DNA from: Acanthornis magna
Taxonomy: Eukaryota > Chordata > Aves > Passeriformes > Acanthizidae
Length of the DNA stretch: 64,000 bases
NCBI GenBank assembly: GCA_036785705.1
Contig: JAWUZG010000970.1
Span: 5,655,501 to 5,719,500, forward strand
Reading direction: 5' to 3'
The position numbers and the translations under genes are program-made. The notes beneath the pieces are model-generated. The model was not told where the DNA came from. It searched no databases and was given only the letters and a program-made list of their open reading frames with translations. Position 1 is the stretch's first letter; every line of letters starts with the position of its first letter. Shown piece by piece: positions 21,816-34,940 of the stretch.

Positions 21816-24800
21816 AATAAATCCAGCTGGTGTTGTCACACTTTCGAAACTCAGTTTCAGTAAGGCTTGTTCCTGGGCATTTCTTGTGTAGCTTCTGAAA
21901 ATCCAGTTAATGTGTTTTTTGATGTTTAACTTCTAAGTCCGTAATATATGTGGTTTCATCTGAAAGTTAAACCAGTACATACTCCAGTTTATGAGAACTT
22001 TGGAGGTGTAAGAAGGTTTTAAAATGTTGGAGAGGAGATTCTATAAAGGGAAACAATAAACATCCATCTGGAAGGGAATTTTGTGGTTCTGTACAAGATC
22101 TGTTCTATAACTATTGATGTCTGCTCTGAGACAGGATACATGTATGTGCAAGAGTATACTTGTGAAAGGCACATTACATATATTATACCTGTGCTGACCT
22201 GCTTGCAATGTGATGATGTGGTTCTAGCAGCTTCAGGTTCATAACAGCTAACTACATCTAATGATTTAAAATGTTGGCCCCACAGATATTATAAAATCTG
22301 TTATATTGAAGTCATTACAGTATTATGACAGGCCTCAACATTTGGGGCTGTACTGAACAAGCACAAGCACACACGATGAGGCAACTTCACCTCTGAAGAG
22401 CTAATTCTTAATCTCTGAGTTTATAAACAAAACTAATTACAAGTCAATAATTTCTTATGTGAATGGTATGATCTCAATTATGCAGATGATATTTTCAATT
22501 ATTTTAGTTTCTAATGTACAGATTAAAAGGTATAGATAGATTTTGGTTGTCTGGGTGCCAAGCATGGAAGAAAGGGGAGAGAAAACCCCCAAGGCTCCTT
22601 CCTATTAGGTTCTCATATGATATTTTTCCTGCTTTATATGGAAAGGTAATCTGTTTCTCCTTTTTGAGTTTTCTCCCTAAAAGGAATGTTAACCATGATC
22701 CTGTAAGTTGCTATATAATACACTCTTCCTCATTGCTACTTAGTTTCCCCAAGTCAAGGAAGTGGTGATTCTTAAGTTTTATGAGGATCCATAGCTCTGT
22801 GTTCACTGGCCAAAGCATTATTAGTATGAAGGTGGCCTTGTCCTCTGTTCTTGCTTGACAATTTCATTTTTTCTCTCTTATTCTTTCCCGTTTCCTATTT
22901 AGTTCTTTAGCATGGGTCCATTTCTCTACTGTTCTCTCTACATTTCACTTAAACTCTCTCTTCAAAATAAAATAAATTTTTTTTAAATCTGATACTATTT
23001 TGTTGGGTTTGGGTCTGGACTGCCTTCTTCACTACATTTTGCCCCTCTTAGCAGATCGTCTATCTGGCATTGTTATATTGTCTAAGACCTGATGTTTCTG
23101 ACCCAAGGACTGTCCAGGGGAAGTTGTCAGTGGTCTGCAGCCACTCCACAGTGCATGCCACCTTTCTGTTGTGGCGCTACTAACAGTGTGATTTTATGGG
23201 AACATAGAGGAGAAATATTAGGGTGGTGATAACTTGTGTATCTGAAAAATGCTGGAATTTCTAGTCTGGATTGATCACGAGTGTCTGCCTCCTAGATTAG
23301 GATGTGCTGCTGGACCCTGGTGCAACCAGTTGTTGTGGATGGTGAGGATGAGAGAGCACTAAATGAGGGCAGGCGAGTACACATTGCTTTTCACCTCAGT
23401 GCCCCAAGTTTTATGCACTGGCTAGCAGAACAGCGAAGAAAACTGCCCAGCATCTGTCATAGCAGGATATTTCAGTGGGGATAAATGGCAAAGAAAAGCA
23501 GGGTAAATATAAGGTGGGGGTAAGCATGGAGGGTATAACAGCGTGTCTGTGCCCACCTTTCCTGCAACACACCTGTCCAGGCTGTGGGGAGCCTCTCTTA
23601 CTGGGTTGCCAAGCCAGTGTGGGATTGCAGACAGTATAGTGACCTTGGGAGAAAACAAAAATAAAGGGTGAAAGATGTCCTTTAAAATGTTTTTTTCCTA
23701 CATTAATAGGACTGTAGCTGCCTGAAATCACCTGAAGATGGCAGAGGGATTTTTTACCTGCCTAAAATATACACAGGGGGATTCAGGCCCACCAAAACCC
23801 TGATCAGGCAGCAGTAACTGCCTGATGTGCCAGTACTTTCACCTCAGGGATTGCAGAGTGCAGGGAGAAGGAGTAGAAGGTTGCTCTGCTGCTTCAATAC
23901 AGAGGGCATTTTCCCTAGGGAATGGTTGTTTGGTTTAGTTCACTGGGCTCTGCTGCAAACTCAGCTGCTTGGAGCCTCCAATCCAGAGTGTTTCAAGTGC
24001 TGGGTCACTCCTCCCTAAATGTTCTGCAGCATCAGCATTGGTACTGGGCAACACTGAATCTTTGCTGTTCTTGAACACAAAATTATTTATTCCGGACTTA
24101 ATGAGTAGCTAGTTAGTCAGTAATTGTCAGAATGATAAACCAATGACCAGTTTGGGAAAGCAATTCTGTCATGTTTGGTCATGTTGAGTCTCTGCTAATT
24201 GGAGTGTATTAATCTGTTTAAGAGGCTATGGTAAAACTTAGGCTACAGTAAAGACACAGGTAATACATTTCTGTCTGTGCTATGAGAAAGGTAGGCGGGA
24301 AATAGCCTGTTGCTCTTCCTGGCTGCTCTACCTTTCTTTCTGTTGTCTCAATAATTATTCTTCATTATCTGTAGGATATTAGCGCCTATGAGATTCTGCA
24401 GAATTGGGGACAAAACCAATTACAGGTCAATAATGGCGTGGACAAGCACTTAGTTGGTAAAATCCTGTTTAGACATTTTCTCAGAATGTTGGTGGGGCAT
24501 GGGAATGTTCAGAGGCCTTTCAGTGGACAGAGGCACAAAAAAGTCAGGCACTGCACCACACTGCAAGGCTCTGCTCTCAGACTCTCAGTACCCTGCTACT
24601 ACTTCTTATTGTGGTGCCTTCTTTTTCTCTACTACCTGTTTTCTGACAAAAAGCTCCTGCTTACTCCCAGATAAGATCCTCTGCTTTGTTCTCCCTGTCT
24701 CTGAAGCAGATTAATTCCTTTGATGCTCCCTTGAAGTCTCAGCTTTCTCACTTTCTAACCCCACTTGTACCCACAATATTGCTGTATTTGTGGTTTGTAG

Positions 24801-27800
24801 TGATACAGAGGCCAGTGCTACAGTCCATGAACTGCAGTCAATCCTCTTTATCTATGCTATAAAAGAGGAGAGTGTGTACACATGAGCCTGCATATGCTTG
24901 AAAAACACTGACTATCCTGCTTTTCCCAGGTTAAATCAAAAAACATGCTAGGAGTAGGTTGATGTTTTATTTTTAATGAAGTAGGGGTTTGAGAAAATAA
25001 AAGTTGCTAAAGAACACAGATCATCTGAATTTCCTTTCTAGATTGTCATCCTCGGTAAGCATTTAGTTGTGTCTTTACAGAAGTACAGGGGGTTAGCAGT
25101 ATGTAGCAGAGGTAGGTGGTGGTCTGTAGTGACATGAGAACACAGTTATTTATACTGATGATTCATGCTTTATGTCTCACCAAAGCCCAGTTAAATGTAC
25201 AAGGGTTAATACATATTTAGCATAAAGTAGAAGGAGATGAAACACTGCATACAGAGAAGCAGCTTGATTAAATAAAGGTGACCTATTTTTTGTGGAGAAT
25301 AATCAGTCTTTGAGATCTGAAAAATGACACTGATTTTCCACATAAAATGCATATATTAATTTTAGATTCAGGAAGTTGTTTAAAGGCTTATTTGCATGCA
25401 GGACATGTAGAGAAATAAATTAAAATATTATATTCCTTTTAAACCTGTACAGATTTCTGTGTGGATGCTGTTGCTTATATTTAAACTAGGCTTCCTCTTG
25501 TTCAGCTTGCTATTGTAACGTAAATCCTTGCTAGTTTATGTGGGTGTCATCTTTTCACACTGGTATAGACACTATGCAGTTTGGATGAACTTTTTAAATA
25601 CGGAAGAGACACTGCTGAAATGGATCTGCTGAGAGCATTAAATTTTTTTCAAATAATATTGCTAGTAGTTTTAACTTTAGGACAAATTCTAGTCCCGTAA
25701 AAATCATAAGGAATGGTTAATGAGGATAATCAGAGAGGAAAGAATTTAATTGATTGCCTCATGTTTTTCAAGTCTGTACTAACCACATTCTTATCACAGG
25801 GGAGACAGAAGCTGTGGATCAAAGGCAGAACACAGAAGAGACAAAAGCAAAGGAAAAGTTTATGGGTGTACTGTGGCCCGAAGAGAGGCAGGAGCATGGC
25901 TCAGTCTAGAGACATGCAGGTCTGGGGCAGGCTTGGGGCAGGCTTAGGGCAGGTGTTCCCATGGCTGACCTTGCTCAGGAGAGAAAGTCACCAGGAGAAA
26001 AGTGCATGGTAGTAACTGAAGACAGGCAAAGGATGGTTGGCTGCTGCAACCCCAGCATGGTCACTGCAGGACACATTCAGTAAATGGTAAAGGAGTGGAT
26101 TCATTCTATGTGAAGTAGTGAGTGGAAAACAAGCACAACAGGATATGGGTAATGTCCAGGAGATGGCTAACTAGAGGCCAAAATCAAGCTGTGCTTTTGG
26201 AGATGTGATGTTAATTTGAAATATGAATTTGGATTTAAAGAAATGTGGATGTAAGGAAATTTGTTTGATTTTTTAAAATAGCACAGACCTCCTCTATTCT
26301 TCAATGGTTTCTGGATTAATTAGTAAAGAAATGAATATGCTCCTTATGACGTGACAGTCTTGCAAACTGCCAAAATGTGATTTTATTGATAGTACATCTC
26401 TAAACATTGTTCTATTTAATTCTCAGCTAAAATGTTCAAGCAGAGTTAGTATCAGGACAGTTCTATCTTCATGTTTGTTAGACTTCCTCATCTTCCTCTT
26501 CCTTCCTCGTCTCTCTGTGTCTTATTCTGTCATCCTTTGCTGCCTGCTCTTTCCCTTTTTCTTGTGTACATATAACCAAACAAGTTGTTGCAGATATAAC
26601 CACCAAAGCCATTTAGAAAATTATTTGACTTCTGTTACTTGATAGGTGAGCCCAGCTGCGCCCTTTAGATTGGTTAAAAATCAGTACTGAGTCTCCAAAC
26701 GTTGTAGGCGATCAAAGAATACTGAATTGTTCATTTCATTTGTCTCCTGTTGTGCATGAGAGGAGGGACAGATGGTGTTGCTGAAACAGGACTCTCTTCC
26801 CTCAGGGTCTGCAGGGCTGACCAAGGTCCTTCCTATGTGTGGGAAAGCTGGGAATAAAGTGACAGCACTGCACATAGGCACTGCTGAGTATCCAGAGAAA
26901 AACTAAAAGACAGGGAAGGTGAAATGTGTCTGCCGAGTAATTAAGACAGTAATTAGGCAGTGTGACAAGTACAAATATGCAAGCTGAAGGAGCCTGCAGT
27001 GGACTGCATTCATAAGCTTTGTTTTCATCAGGAGCTCCGAGTCCACAGGAACTTCACCCAATTGGTAGCCTTCAGGTTAAGCCCAGCAGTGCTGTCGCTC
27101 CAGATTCAGTGAAGTCAAGGTGCTGTTTGTACCCCAGGGCTTTTGAACTTACTCCTGCTCTCTGATCTTGTACTAAAAAAAACCCCTCCTATGAAATTTG
27201 TGCTTCCAGGGTCTGAAAAACCTGTTCCAGAGAAGACAAACCTCACCGATGTTTTGCAGAGCTGAACAGGGTTTTATTCTTAACACCAACCAGGCATCAT
27301 GTTTTCCCATAACATCAATCCAAGAACATAGTTGTTGCAAGCATAGTGCCAGCATCTTTTATGCAAAGTTTCATATTAGGGTAAAAATAAACGGTAATGC
27401 AGAAGCTGGCTGAGAATCTAGGTTGATTTGACAGCCAAGCTGAGAAGTAAATCAGGAAGAAATTTAAGAAACCCTTAGATGGCAAACACAAACATGCCAT
27501 TTGAATGGCATCTTAACTCCTAAACAAGTCACGCCTCCAAGAGTCATGACTTAGCACTTTCTGTGGGAAGATGGAGGGAACAAGTTCCATCAAATTTGGT
27601 TCAAATATGGACTTCAAAATATTTTGGATCGAGAGTATGTGTTTACAGACTGCAGGATGAATGCAAATTTGAGTACAGTTTGTTGTTCTCAGTGTTTCAA
27701 CTCAGATTGTGCTGGTTTCTACAGTGAGGGCTGTTTTCTATAGGCAGTGTTTGTCTGGAAAACAAAAAACTGGACCCCATGAAAAAGGATATTTTAGAGG

Positions 27801-29157
27801 AGGCACTGTGCAGTATTGAGACTGCTAAGTCACTTCTCTGAAGGCCTTGTTTTTGTGAGTAATAAATAATTTTTTCCCCTCTAGTATCCAATTTCCAGTT
27901 TGTCTCAAGCACTTATACCAATGTCATTTTGCTAATGTCCATCAGTAGCCCATCCTACCAAAGGCTTACCATGAAGTATGTGATACTGGTATTGGATTGC
28001 TCAGTAGCATCTGTTATCAGAAGTGTTGGTGGGATTTGAAATAGTCATATAAACCTGACTCAGACTTTTCCCTTCTCTGACTCAAAGAAGGCTATTTTTT
28101 AGTCTTTTATACAGAAAGATTCCTTACTTCCATGTCACCAATCAAGCAAATTTTATTACATATTAATGCATATTAGAATTTTTTGAATATTTAATGGATC
28201 TAAAAAAGAAGGCAGTGTGAAGTCAGTCTCAAATGCCAAGCACTTGCTATTCCTCCTCTCTCACTCTGAAGTTCAGGGTATTTTCAGTTCTTCAGAGAAG
28301 ATGCTATCATTACATGTTGAACAAAAAAAAAAACCACCTCTGGTAGATTGTGATGGATCTCTGTCCTTTTTTTGTTACATCTTACCAAAAAAAAAAGTGA
28401 AAATAGCCGAGGGTTTGGAGAAAGGCTTTCTAAAAGTATCACAAACTTATTTCCACTCTAAAATACATATACCAACAGGCTATGTCTACATCTAAACCAG
28501 CTTTAGCTATACTAGTAGTTAACAGGATGCTTCCAATCACACCAAAATTACTTTCTGTACTACTAAAAAGTGTTAAAAATTGAGTAAGTTTTGTCCAAGG
28601 TTTTTAGCTCTAGGACTTTCAAAAGAGCTCAGTTCCCACTGGCTTCCTCATTTAATTTCAAATTGTTGGTAAGTCAGTTCTTTATTTATGAACATGCATT
28701 TCTGTGCTGTTAGCACCTGTTTCATTGTCTTTTGGAGCGTTTCCACCTTGTACCCTTCAGTTCTAGAAATCATGACTCTGGGGAGACCCAAAGATTACGG
28801 GTTTTTCTCTCTTTCATTTCCTCTGGGAAAGCATGGTCTGTTTGTTGTCTGCATCTCATCTCCATCCAGTGTCTCCCCTAGGGAAACGGGTTCTCCAAGC
28901 CTTCATTTGGTGTGATCTCACCTGAAGGGTGGAAAGTCCCATGCCTGAGCTGGGGTATATCTCTGTGCACTGCAGGAGAGATGGGTTGCCCTCATGTTCA
29001 TGAAGCTCTGCACCCTGAACACAGTTAGTCTGGTCCTTAAGGTTATTAGCCAAATAAGTTGTAGAGAGCACATAGTTTTCTTATCTCTAACCTAATGCTT
29101 TTGTGCGCAAAGACTTTAGGACCAGTCTGGTTTGATGCACAACAACAAAGCTGCTAA
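21816..29157. other. Long stretch of intron 1, nothing recognised
   Basis: About 7.3 kb of AT-rich sequence with no exon, RNA gene or identifiable repeat. A near-identical 27-29-base stretch occurs at about 22,428-22,455 and 24,410-24,437 (core ATTACARGTCAATAAT). A threefold 10-base repeat of the GGGCAGGCTT type lies at 25,925-25,953. Poly-A tracts occur near 28,322 and 28,387. Confidence 0.45.
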
Positions 29158-29162
29158 CAGTT

Positions 29163-30058
29163 TGTTGGAGGTTGGGGAATTTTTCCCATTGTGTTGCCAG
29201 GGAACCATAACAACCGGGTACTTAAGAGACAAAAGATGTGGCCAGGATGGGGTGAGGGGAGGAGAGCACCTGGCCATCGGGCGACTTCACTTGCCTCTCA
29301 GGGCATTGGAGGGGGACGGTGAAGCTGCTGTGTTATTTTCGCTGTGACTGCAGGAGCCAGGCTCTGCACTGTTTTTTCTTCCTTGCTGGGTGAGTGTCCA
29401 TTTGGGTAAGCACGGGATTCCGAACCTCTTGCCCCTTCCAGAGTGCGCATCTCCCCGGCTGCATCCAGCAGCTGCTGTGGAGGGGGCCCGGCTGTCGCTG
29501 CCCCGCTCCCTGCCCGCCAGAACACCCTGTGGCTTCTGCCACAGCTGCAGAGTTTCTGCCACCTTTTGCTGCCTAGTCCGGGTGAGCCAGTCCTGCCGCT
29601 CCAGCTCGCTGCTCTGAGCTCCCTGCCGCGTCCCGTCCTGCTGTGCACAGCCCTGCTACCCAGCCCGTCCGCCATTACCACGTGACACAGACCTGATCTC
29701 ACGCCACAGCGCCCCCTGCAGCCGCGCGGTAGTCATCGCACCTGTCCTGCCCGCCTGGGAGCTCGACAGCGCCCCTGCTGGCTGTGACCGTAACTGCACC
29801 AAAGGGGAGAGTGCCTGGCAGCCCAGGGACATCTGCCACTGGGTTTTTTCTGGTTTTGTTTGTTGTTGCTACTGTCGTTATTGCTTGTTTGCCTCATTAT
29901 AAATACTAGTAAAGAACTGTTATTCCTTTTAATGGATCTTTCCCTGAAAGCCCTTGATTTCGAAGTTATAATAATTTGGAGGGAAGAGGGGTCATATTCT
30001 CTATTCTAAGGGAGGTTCCTGCTTTCCTTGGCAGACACCTGTCTTTCAAACCAAGACA
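29163..30058 (+). mobile_element. Solo ERV LTR, copy 4 (plus strand, complete)
   Basis: This is an 896-bp complete LTR. It begins TGTTGGAGG and ends CCAAGACA, and is flanked by a perfect 5-bp duplication, CAGTT, at 29,158-29,162 and 30,059-30,063. No internal retroviral sequence adjoins it. It is the most diverged of the complete copies; for example it lacks most of the G-run segment near its 5' end. Sense to AMPH. It lacks a canonical AATAAA in its 3' part; AGTAAA (about 29,908) is a possible variant. Open frames on both strands at about 29,290-29,700 are by-products of its CpG-rich middle. Confidence 0.9.
29709..29722 (-). promoter_or_regulatory. CTCF-core-like motif inside LTR copy 4
   Basis: On the minus strand the site reads GCTGCAGGGGGCGC, 12 of 14 matches to the CTCF core CCASYAGRKGGCRS, with the GRGGGCGC half fully matched. 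It looks the strongest of the five family members by eye. Binding is not shown by sequence alone. Confidence 0.45.
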
Positions 30059-30063
30059 CAGTT

Positions 30064-31879
30064 ACAAATCAGAGACATGTAGAAGTCATACACTTGATAC
30101 TGACACATGGTCAGGCTGGGCATCCGTTGAAGTGAAAGAGAGTAGTCATTGGAATCACTGGGAAGCTTTAACTGAATACTGGTCTGTCAAGGGATATTGG
30201 TTGTGATGGAAAGCTGGTGGAAAAGCACTATTTGGTTAAGATAAAAAGCCACTAGCTAAGTTCTCTGCTTTTACCACATTTGCTCTGAGGATCTGTCTAT
30301 CCTGAATGGGATACACATTGACTTTTCTTTGTAGGTCTTGTACCACAACAAAATGCAGCTCCTGTCTAAACTTTTAGTAAAACATTTCACATTCTCTACA
30401 ATTACATTTTTCATATTACTTAGGTGCTAAGATTTTTTTTTTAAAGAGTCTTTGACATAATTTTATGCCAATACAGAGAGTAAGCACACTCATGTTTAAT
30501 ATAAATTGAACCCAAACAGGTGGTTGGATAACTGTTTGATGCTATGAGAATTAAAGAACTCAGCCTTAAAGCACATATAATTTACTAAACCATGAAGAAG
30601 CTGTGCATCATACCCCAAGACAGTGCTGATACAGGACTAAAGTGACAGAATGGTTAACAAAAGCCAGTGCCTCAATATGAGAATTTTAAATTTTGGTGGG
30701 GCTACATATTACTTTTAAAGGTCTGATTCTACTCATGCCAATTTTATTTGCAGCAGGATGAGGTACTGCAGGTTAAATGTAATTCAGTTCACTGTGCTTA
30801 CTAATACTACATATACTCTCTGTACTGGCTCAGCATGGGACTGAATTTACACTGTAGCTCATTGCATAGCTTTCTGAAAATCGCTTGTGCTTATAGGTAT
30901 AGTAGTGTGTATACATATATTCTGAGGCAAGAGGAATTTTTACCCTGAGGATGTAAGAGGGCATGTTGTGACATCTTGAGTTATAAGCTGGGATGTCTCC
31001 TTGCTTTGAGACAGTTTGCCTCGCTATGCCAGCAGCAAATCTATTCTGGGATTGTAAATTTCTTGATTGACCTTCCCTGTTTGACCTACCCACGGCCTGC
31101 ATAAATCAATACTTTAATTTGCTGATACTGTGAATTTTGTAGCTAATTATAACTCTTTCAGCAAATTTGAGTAAAGCTGCAAGCTACTGCATCCACCTGA
31201 GGGAAGATGCCTGACACTGACTTGTGCCAATGTTTTGCAAGGTTTCACTTACTCAAGCCTTTTTCTTGCTCCCCTTGAAACAACCACCTTTACACAAATA
31301 CAGAGGGCTTAATAGATCAGTCTGGGGCTGTCTGTCACTGTTTTTAATCTCGCTAATTTTTTCTTGCCTGTTTGTACCAATCAGTTGATGGTACTTAAAA
31401 TGTCCATGCAGTTTGATTGCTCCCTTTTCTTTTAGTGTACATCAACACTTTATTTTATCTGTTCCACTTGCCTTGAGTCCTGGCTGAAGCTGTGCAGTAT
31501 GTAGGCTAGACCCAAACAGTTACGAGGTTAAAAGGCAATCTTTCTTCCCCTCCTTTGCTTTTTTTTCAGAATAAATGTAAACTGTTTATTGTTATTTGTT
31601 CAATTAAAAGCAATAGAAAACCCACAAAACCTCCCAGCATTGTCACAAGATTCAAAAAAGAACAGTGTACCAGGCTGGTTTCTTCATATTTTGGAAAAAA
31701 TGGTAATATTGGAATTTTTTAATTTTACAAAAGACATTGGCTTTTTAAAAATGAGAGGAATTAGTTTCTTCTCCTTTCTCTTCGATTAGCATTTCTCAGT
31801 GCATTCTTCAATCACTGCACAGTCCCCATTTCCATTCCTGTCTCTTCCTCTTGTTTTCATTCAGACAAGCAACTGATCC
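30064..31879. other. Intron 1 sequence, nothing recognised
   Basis: About 1.8 kb of AT-rich sequence with no exon or identifiable repeat. Confidence 0.5.
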
Positions 31880-32335
31880 TTTATTTCAGAACAGAACAGA
31901 ATGTAGAATAAAGTATGTTGGAAGAGAACGGTGGATGCTGACTCATCCACCTCCAACTCAGAGCAGGGACAATGTCAAAGCTAGGTTAGGTTGCTAAAGG
32001 CTGTGTCCAGTTGTGTCTTTACTATCTCCAAGGCTGGAGGTTGCCCAGTCTCTGAGGAGTCTGTTGCAGCATTTCACCGTCTCATGGTGATTTGTTTTAT
32101 CCCCTCATATCTGCTCAAAATTTCCCTCCTTGCAGCTTGTGAGTGTTGCTCTTTCCCCTTCTCTGATGAGCCTCTGAGAAGGACTTGGGTCGGTCTTCTT
32201 TGTAATGACTAGTTAGGTATTTGGAAATAGGAAACAGGTTTCCTTCCCTTATCTTTGTCTTTTCCTGGCTGAAGAAGCCCAACTCTCTTCCCATGCCCAG
32301 TGCTCCAGCCCACTGAGCATTTCAGTGCTTTTCTG
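31880..32335 (-). mobile_element. Old CR1 LINE 3' fragment (minus strand)
   Basis: Degraded CR1 3' region. Landmarks include the AACAGAATGTAGAATAAAGT terminus, the GGTTGCCCAGTCTCTGAGG and CATTTCACCGTCTCATGGTG stretches, and CTGGCTGAAGAAGCCCAACTCTC followed by GTGCTCCAGCCCACTGA. It is more diverged than the other CR1 pieces and therefore older. Both edges are approximate. Confidence 0.75.
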
Positions 32336-32804
32336 CTGGCTGTGTTCTTGTTTTCCCATGTCTTTCTTTCAGTGGGTAGTCTAGAAGTAGAAGCAACAGC
32401 ACTCTCAGTGCAGACTCATGAGCAACAGTGAAGGAGAATTGTTACCATTGACCCATGTTTACACTGCAGTTCTGACTTTCATCCTTGTGAGGGAGCACAT
32501 GATTCTCAGGGCATGATCCTCAGAAGTGGAGAACAGCAGCAGCTCTCCTTGGTTAGAAGAACTGAGAGTAAGGATAAGCAAACATGGAGGAGGGAGAAAG
32601 CTACTGGGTACCTCAATACCTCTTGGTCATTCATGGTTTTAGGGATGACTTCCTGAGAAAGATCTCTGAAAGGCCTAAATGAAATTCAGGGTCTGGTCTG
32701 CCCCTTTTCCAGCTTTTGGCTCAGGCATGCCAGCTCTCTGGAATAATTTTGAGACTACAGAAATTAATTAATTCAGTTCAGCTAATACTGTTTGTGGGTT
32801 TGGC

Positions 32805-32890
32805 TTTTTTTGTTTGTTTGTTTCTTTTTGTTTTGTTTGGTTTTGGTTCTTTTCTCTCGGTTTTTGTTTGCTTGTTTGTTTGCTTGTTTT
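32805..32890. repeat. (TTTG)n/T-rich simple repeat
   Basis: An imperfect run of TTTG and TTTC units (GTTTGTTTGTTT, then CTTGTTTGTTTGCTTG). It accounts for the phenylalanine/leucine/valine-rich open frame at this position. Confidence 0.8.
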
Positions 32891-34817
32891 ATAACACGTC
32901 AATTCATCTCCGCAACAGCTTTTGCTTAATCAGGGCCTGAGTTGGTCCTTCTTTATTAGTGACTTCATGAACAGTTTTGTTGAGAAACAAGGCAATAGCA
33001 ATGCCTCTGTGGAGAAGGGCAGGATTCAGACCCAGACCCCCTTATTTGTCAGCCTGGAGGCACAATTTGTGGAGGGACCATAGGGGGCAGGTCAGTAAAT
33101 ACTGGAACCCTGCTTTGCACATTGACTACGAAAACTTAGGAATTACTTCAACATATTTGTGGCACCTATCAACTTTTTGATGTCTGTGGTCTCATAAGGT
33201 TTCTGGAGAGTCCAATAACAAGAAGTAACATCCTTGCACATATCAAGTGCATCCACGTACCAGGTGGAAATGTTACTGTTTCCCGTGGCAGGGAGAAAAG
33301 GCTCTCCCCAGACACGCTTCTTTTTCCACACAGACATACTTTATATGGAGAGCTGGAGATTTTTTTATATTTTATTTGAAATTTTCTGGAAGCATTTACT
33401 GTGTGGGAGTAATTTTAGGCTACACTTTTTCTATGTGTACTTTTTCTATGTGATTTGTAAGTGTGAGCTGTATTGATGTATTCAACTCAGGAGCACAAAA
33501 CTTCCTGCCTGGAAACTCTAGATCCAGAAGAGTGTTTCTTTACATCTTGCCCTTACCTGCTGTGATGCTAGGTTTCTGCTATGGAAACTTTCCTTGTGTA
33601 TGTTATGTATCAAAATTAGTAAATTGAAGGTAACATGGTGCAACCTAAAGTGGAAATACGGGGATATATTCTCAGGTGCTGTAAGCTCATGTCAGCCTGC
33701 TGGCTTCACTGGGTTTATGCTGGTTATCTTACACCAGGTGAAAACCTGGCCAACTGCTGGTGACTCTATCTGCATTAAGTGTAACATTCTCACTGCAGCA
33801 GCTTCTGTGCCCTGAGAGAGTCCCATGGACATGTGGAGCCTTGTTGAAAATTAATTTAAGCATCACACATGTAAATACAGTACCATTATAGGTATGACCT
33901 GCTTACCTGCTTTCTAAGTATTATGATGCCTTGAGACATAGGCAAAGGCATTCAGTTATTTGGGGCAAGCACTGTTCCTGATTCCAAAAGCATAGGGTGA
34001 AAAAAAAAGGAAAATGCAAAAAGTAGGCATCCAAACTAAAATTGTTGTTGTCTCAGGGTAATTCACAAAGTCAAATCTGAGTAAAGACTTTGGGAACATT
34101 TTTATCCATCTTTCATGTGTGGCTACCACTACTTGCATTATTTTCATCATACCCATGTGAGCTCTGGGCCATCTCTTCATTGGCTTCTTTGTTGACAAGG
34201 CATTTACAATATTTGATGCAGTTGCCGTGGTACTTGATACATAGCTGATTGTATTTTACAATATAGCAGTGGATTGCATGTTACTTCAGCCCTCCAAGGA
34301 GGGAGTGTTACCTGAAATTGTCATACAGAGGAGTCTAGCTGCTATTGATATACCTGTAGTATTTCCTGTATCTCTGGAAAGGGCCAACCTCAGGAAAAGC
34401 TCCAGACCATGAGCAAGGATGAACTTGAGGCAGCAAAAATTCATATTGCTCTGGTTTCTTATATGGGTCCCAAGCATAGCCTTAGTAAGATGTCCTTTGC
34501 TTCAACTTAGAAATAATAAATAAAAATATTTTAAAAACCAAAACAAACAATCTTTGCTCACATCAGATTAGTTTAAAGCTAAGTGCAAACTGAAGAGTTT
34601 GGCTGAACCAAGACTTTATGGCTCACAATACGTATGTCTTTAAGAGGATCTTGGTGCTGGAGGACATTAGAAGGCTTGTACTTCCCCCTCCACCATTCCA
34701 TTCCCTTTTGACAGCCAGTATAACTTCATGTTTAATAGACCTTGATAGATTTTTAACTACGTACATTAGATATTTAGTATATTCATATTTTTGCAGCATA
34801 TTTTGCTCTCAATTCTA

Positions 34818-34940
34818 CTTTTATTTTATTTTATTTTATTTTATTTTATTTTATTTTATTTTATTTTATTTTGTTTTGTTTTGTTTTATTTTACTTTATT
34901 TTACTTTACTTTACTTTATTTTGGTTTACTTTATTTTTCT
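34818..34940 (+). repeat. (TTTTA)n pentanucleotide microsatellite
   Basis: About ten uninterrupted TTTTA units are followed by TTTTG units and then TTTAC/TTTTA variants, about 120 bases in all. On the AMPH sense strand it reads TTTTA. The interruptions at the right end suggest an ageing tract with a still-pure left half likely to be length-variable. Confidence 0.93.
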
